Made by a program: the position numbers and the translations under genes
Notes under the pieces: generated by a model
What the model saw: the letters and a program-made list of their open reading frames with translations, nothing else
Databases searched by the model: none
Told to the model about the DNA's origin: nothing
Shown: positions 12,696-13,305 of the stretch, piece after piece
Position numbering within the stretch: the first letter of the stretch is position 1
Layout: each line of letters begins with the position of its first letter
DNA from: SURF-25 sp040754255
Lineage (GTDB): Bacteria; Omnitrophota; Gorgyraeia; Gygaellales; Profunditerraquicolaceae
Assembly: GCA_040754255.1 (NCBI GenBank)
Contig: JBFMDA010000039.1
Location: forward strand, 1 to 13,305
Length of the DNA stretch: 13,305 nt
Direction: 5' to 3'

Positions 12696-12935
12696 GTGAA
12701 TACGAAATATACCAATATCCTTCTGACAATAATCCTTATCTTCCTCATTACTATTTCGTTACGGTTAGTGCACGTGGCGATCCTTTTGGCCAACTTCAAC
12801 GAAAACATGCAGTTTTTGACCAATTCCCATCAGGAGCTTGTGATTGCCAACCGGAACCTTAAAAAAACTATTGCCGGGCTGTCTGCCCAGATTGCGCTCA
12901 TCGAGGAAAAGATAGGGACAATAAAAAAATATTAA
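12696..12935 (+). CDS. Small membrane-anchored coiled-coil protein, unknown function
   Basis: I do not recognise a family. The 79-residue product has a very hydrophobic N-terminal segment (about residues 9-32, ILLTIILIFLITISLRL and following), which is one membrane span or an uncleaved signal anchor. It is followed by a polar helical tail with heptad-like hydrophobic spacing (about 40-76) suggesting a short coiled coil. The start is GTG at 12696-12698; there is no Shine-Dalgarno, no other start upstream, and a later start would destroy the membrane segment. It lies 28 nt before the lipoprotein gene in the same direction, so both may act at the envelope. Coding status is inferred from the clean membrane/coiled-coil layout and promoter. 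Confidence 0.65.
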   Translation: MNTKYTNILLTIILIFLITISLRLVHVAILLANFNENMQFLTNSHQELVIANRNLKKTIAGLSAQIALIEEKIGTIKKY

Positions 12936-12963
12936 AATGCTACCGTATGAAAGGGGGTGCAGG

Positions 12964-13281
12964 GTGAAAAAAAGAACCATCTACATCGCGTCTTGCCTTC
13001 TGGCTGTGTTTCTATTGTCAGGATGCGCCAGCGCCATACCGCAAGGCATAATCTACACCGAAGTGAAACTGCCTTCAGCGGTCGGTAATGAAGGGATGTC
13101 CTACAGCAGGGTCGGTGTTGCCAAAGCTACTTCTATCCTCGGTTTAGTGGCAACCGGCGACGCAAGCATTAAAGCCGCAATGGCCAACGGAAAGATCACA
13201 AGGATCAAATACGTAGACTATGATGCAAAGAATATCCTTGGCGTCTACGGGGAATATACCACTACCGTCTACGGAGACTAA
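12964..13281 (+). CDS. TRL-like family lipoprotein
   Basis: The 105-residue protein starts at GTG (12964-12966), six bases after AAGGGGG (12951-12957); the longer open frame from 12937 lacks a ribosome site and would spoil the signal peptide. It has a basic start (KKR), a hydrophobic core and the lipobox LLSGC with Cys21 as the lipidation site, followed by Ala rather than the Asp that retains lipoproteins in the inner membrane of E. coli. The mature part matches the TRL-like pattern: SILGLVATGDASIKAAMANGKITRIKYVDYD, then LGVYGEYTTTVYG. The family is found in Gram-negative envelopes and has no settled function. The remaining 24 bases of the window hold nothing that I can identify. Confidence 0.85.
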   Translation: MKKRTIYIASCLLAVFLLSGCASAIPQGIIYTEVKLPSAVGNEGMSYSRVGVAKATSILGLVATGDASIKAAMANGKITRIKYVDYDAKNILGVYGEYTTTVYGD

Positions 13282-13305
13282 GCGGGTGTCGCACTCTTAA
13301 CACAC

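Noticed and set aside
12536..12823. N-terminal extension of the DUF1805 protein by about 96 residues
   Set aside because: The extension crosses the divergent promoter region and the start of an opposite gene, has no family similarity, and a good ribosome site sits before the GTG at 12535.
1..13305. CRISPR array, transposase, phage, toxin-antitoxin or defence genes
   Set aside because: No spaced direct repeats, no terminal inverted repeats with a transposase, and every sizeable frame is explained by housekeeping or signalling families.

Overview
The window reads as ordinary chromosomal housekeeping DNA from an uncultivated Gram-negative-type bacterium. Signs of this are a Lol-type lipoprotein signal, RodZ/FtsK/PgsA/PgpA envelope and division genes, and no phage, IS, CRISPR, tRNA or rRNA sequence that I can see. 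The gene mix, the frequent GTG/TTG starts and the TRL-family lipoprotein would fit a PVC-like candidate phylum such as Omnitrophota. That placement is inference and would need marker-gene phylogeny.

Layout. (1) 1-2654, minus strand: a riboflavin operon. A consensus promoter (2627-2654) drives an unusually large FMN riboswitch (2351-2620), an intrinsic terminator (2306-2338), ribBA, ribH, nusB and the start of a PHP-domain gene cut by the window edge. ribD and riboflavin synthase are not here. (2) 2648-3745, plus strand: a divergent two-gene unit, a stand-alone CinA C-terminal (PncC-like) amidase and the RNA 2',3'-cyclic phosphodiesterase ThpR. Its promoter shares its -35 bases with the riboflavin promoter, and the mRNA appears leaderless. 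(3) 3718-11472, minus strand: a compact seven-gene operon rpsO-pnp-ftsK-rodZ-rimO-pgsA-pgpA behind one near-consensus promoter. Adjacent genes are separated by 42 nt or less, or overlap. It combines ribosome and RNA turnover (S15, PNPase, S12 methylthiolation), chromosome segregation and cell shape (FtsK, RodZ) and phosphatidylglycerol synthesis (PgsA then PgpA). Its last gene overlaps thpR tail to tail by 28 bp. (4) 11506-12640, minus strand: a DUF1805 protein followed by a STAS-PilZ fusion, probably a c-di-GMP-responsive regulator, with no visible terminator before the rpsO promoter. (5) 12662-13281, plus strand: a divergent unit encoding a small membrane/coiled-coil protein (again apparently leaderless) and a TRL-like lipoprotein.

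I did not find a new multi-gene system. The most unusual items are regulatory. The FMN riboswitch carries two back-to-back 21-nt GC-rich hairpins inside its core junction, and its terminator arm copies the first nine bases of the aptamer. There are back-to-back promoters sharing a -35, two candidate leaderless genes, triple TTGCAA-type repeats in the rpsO leader, and an Arg-to-Gln change in the PgsA signature motif.
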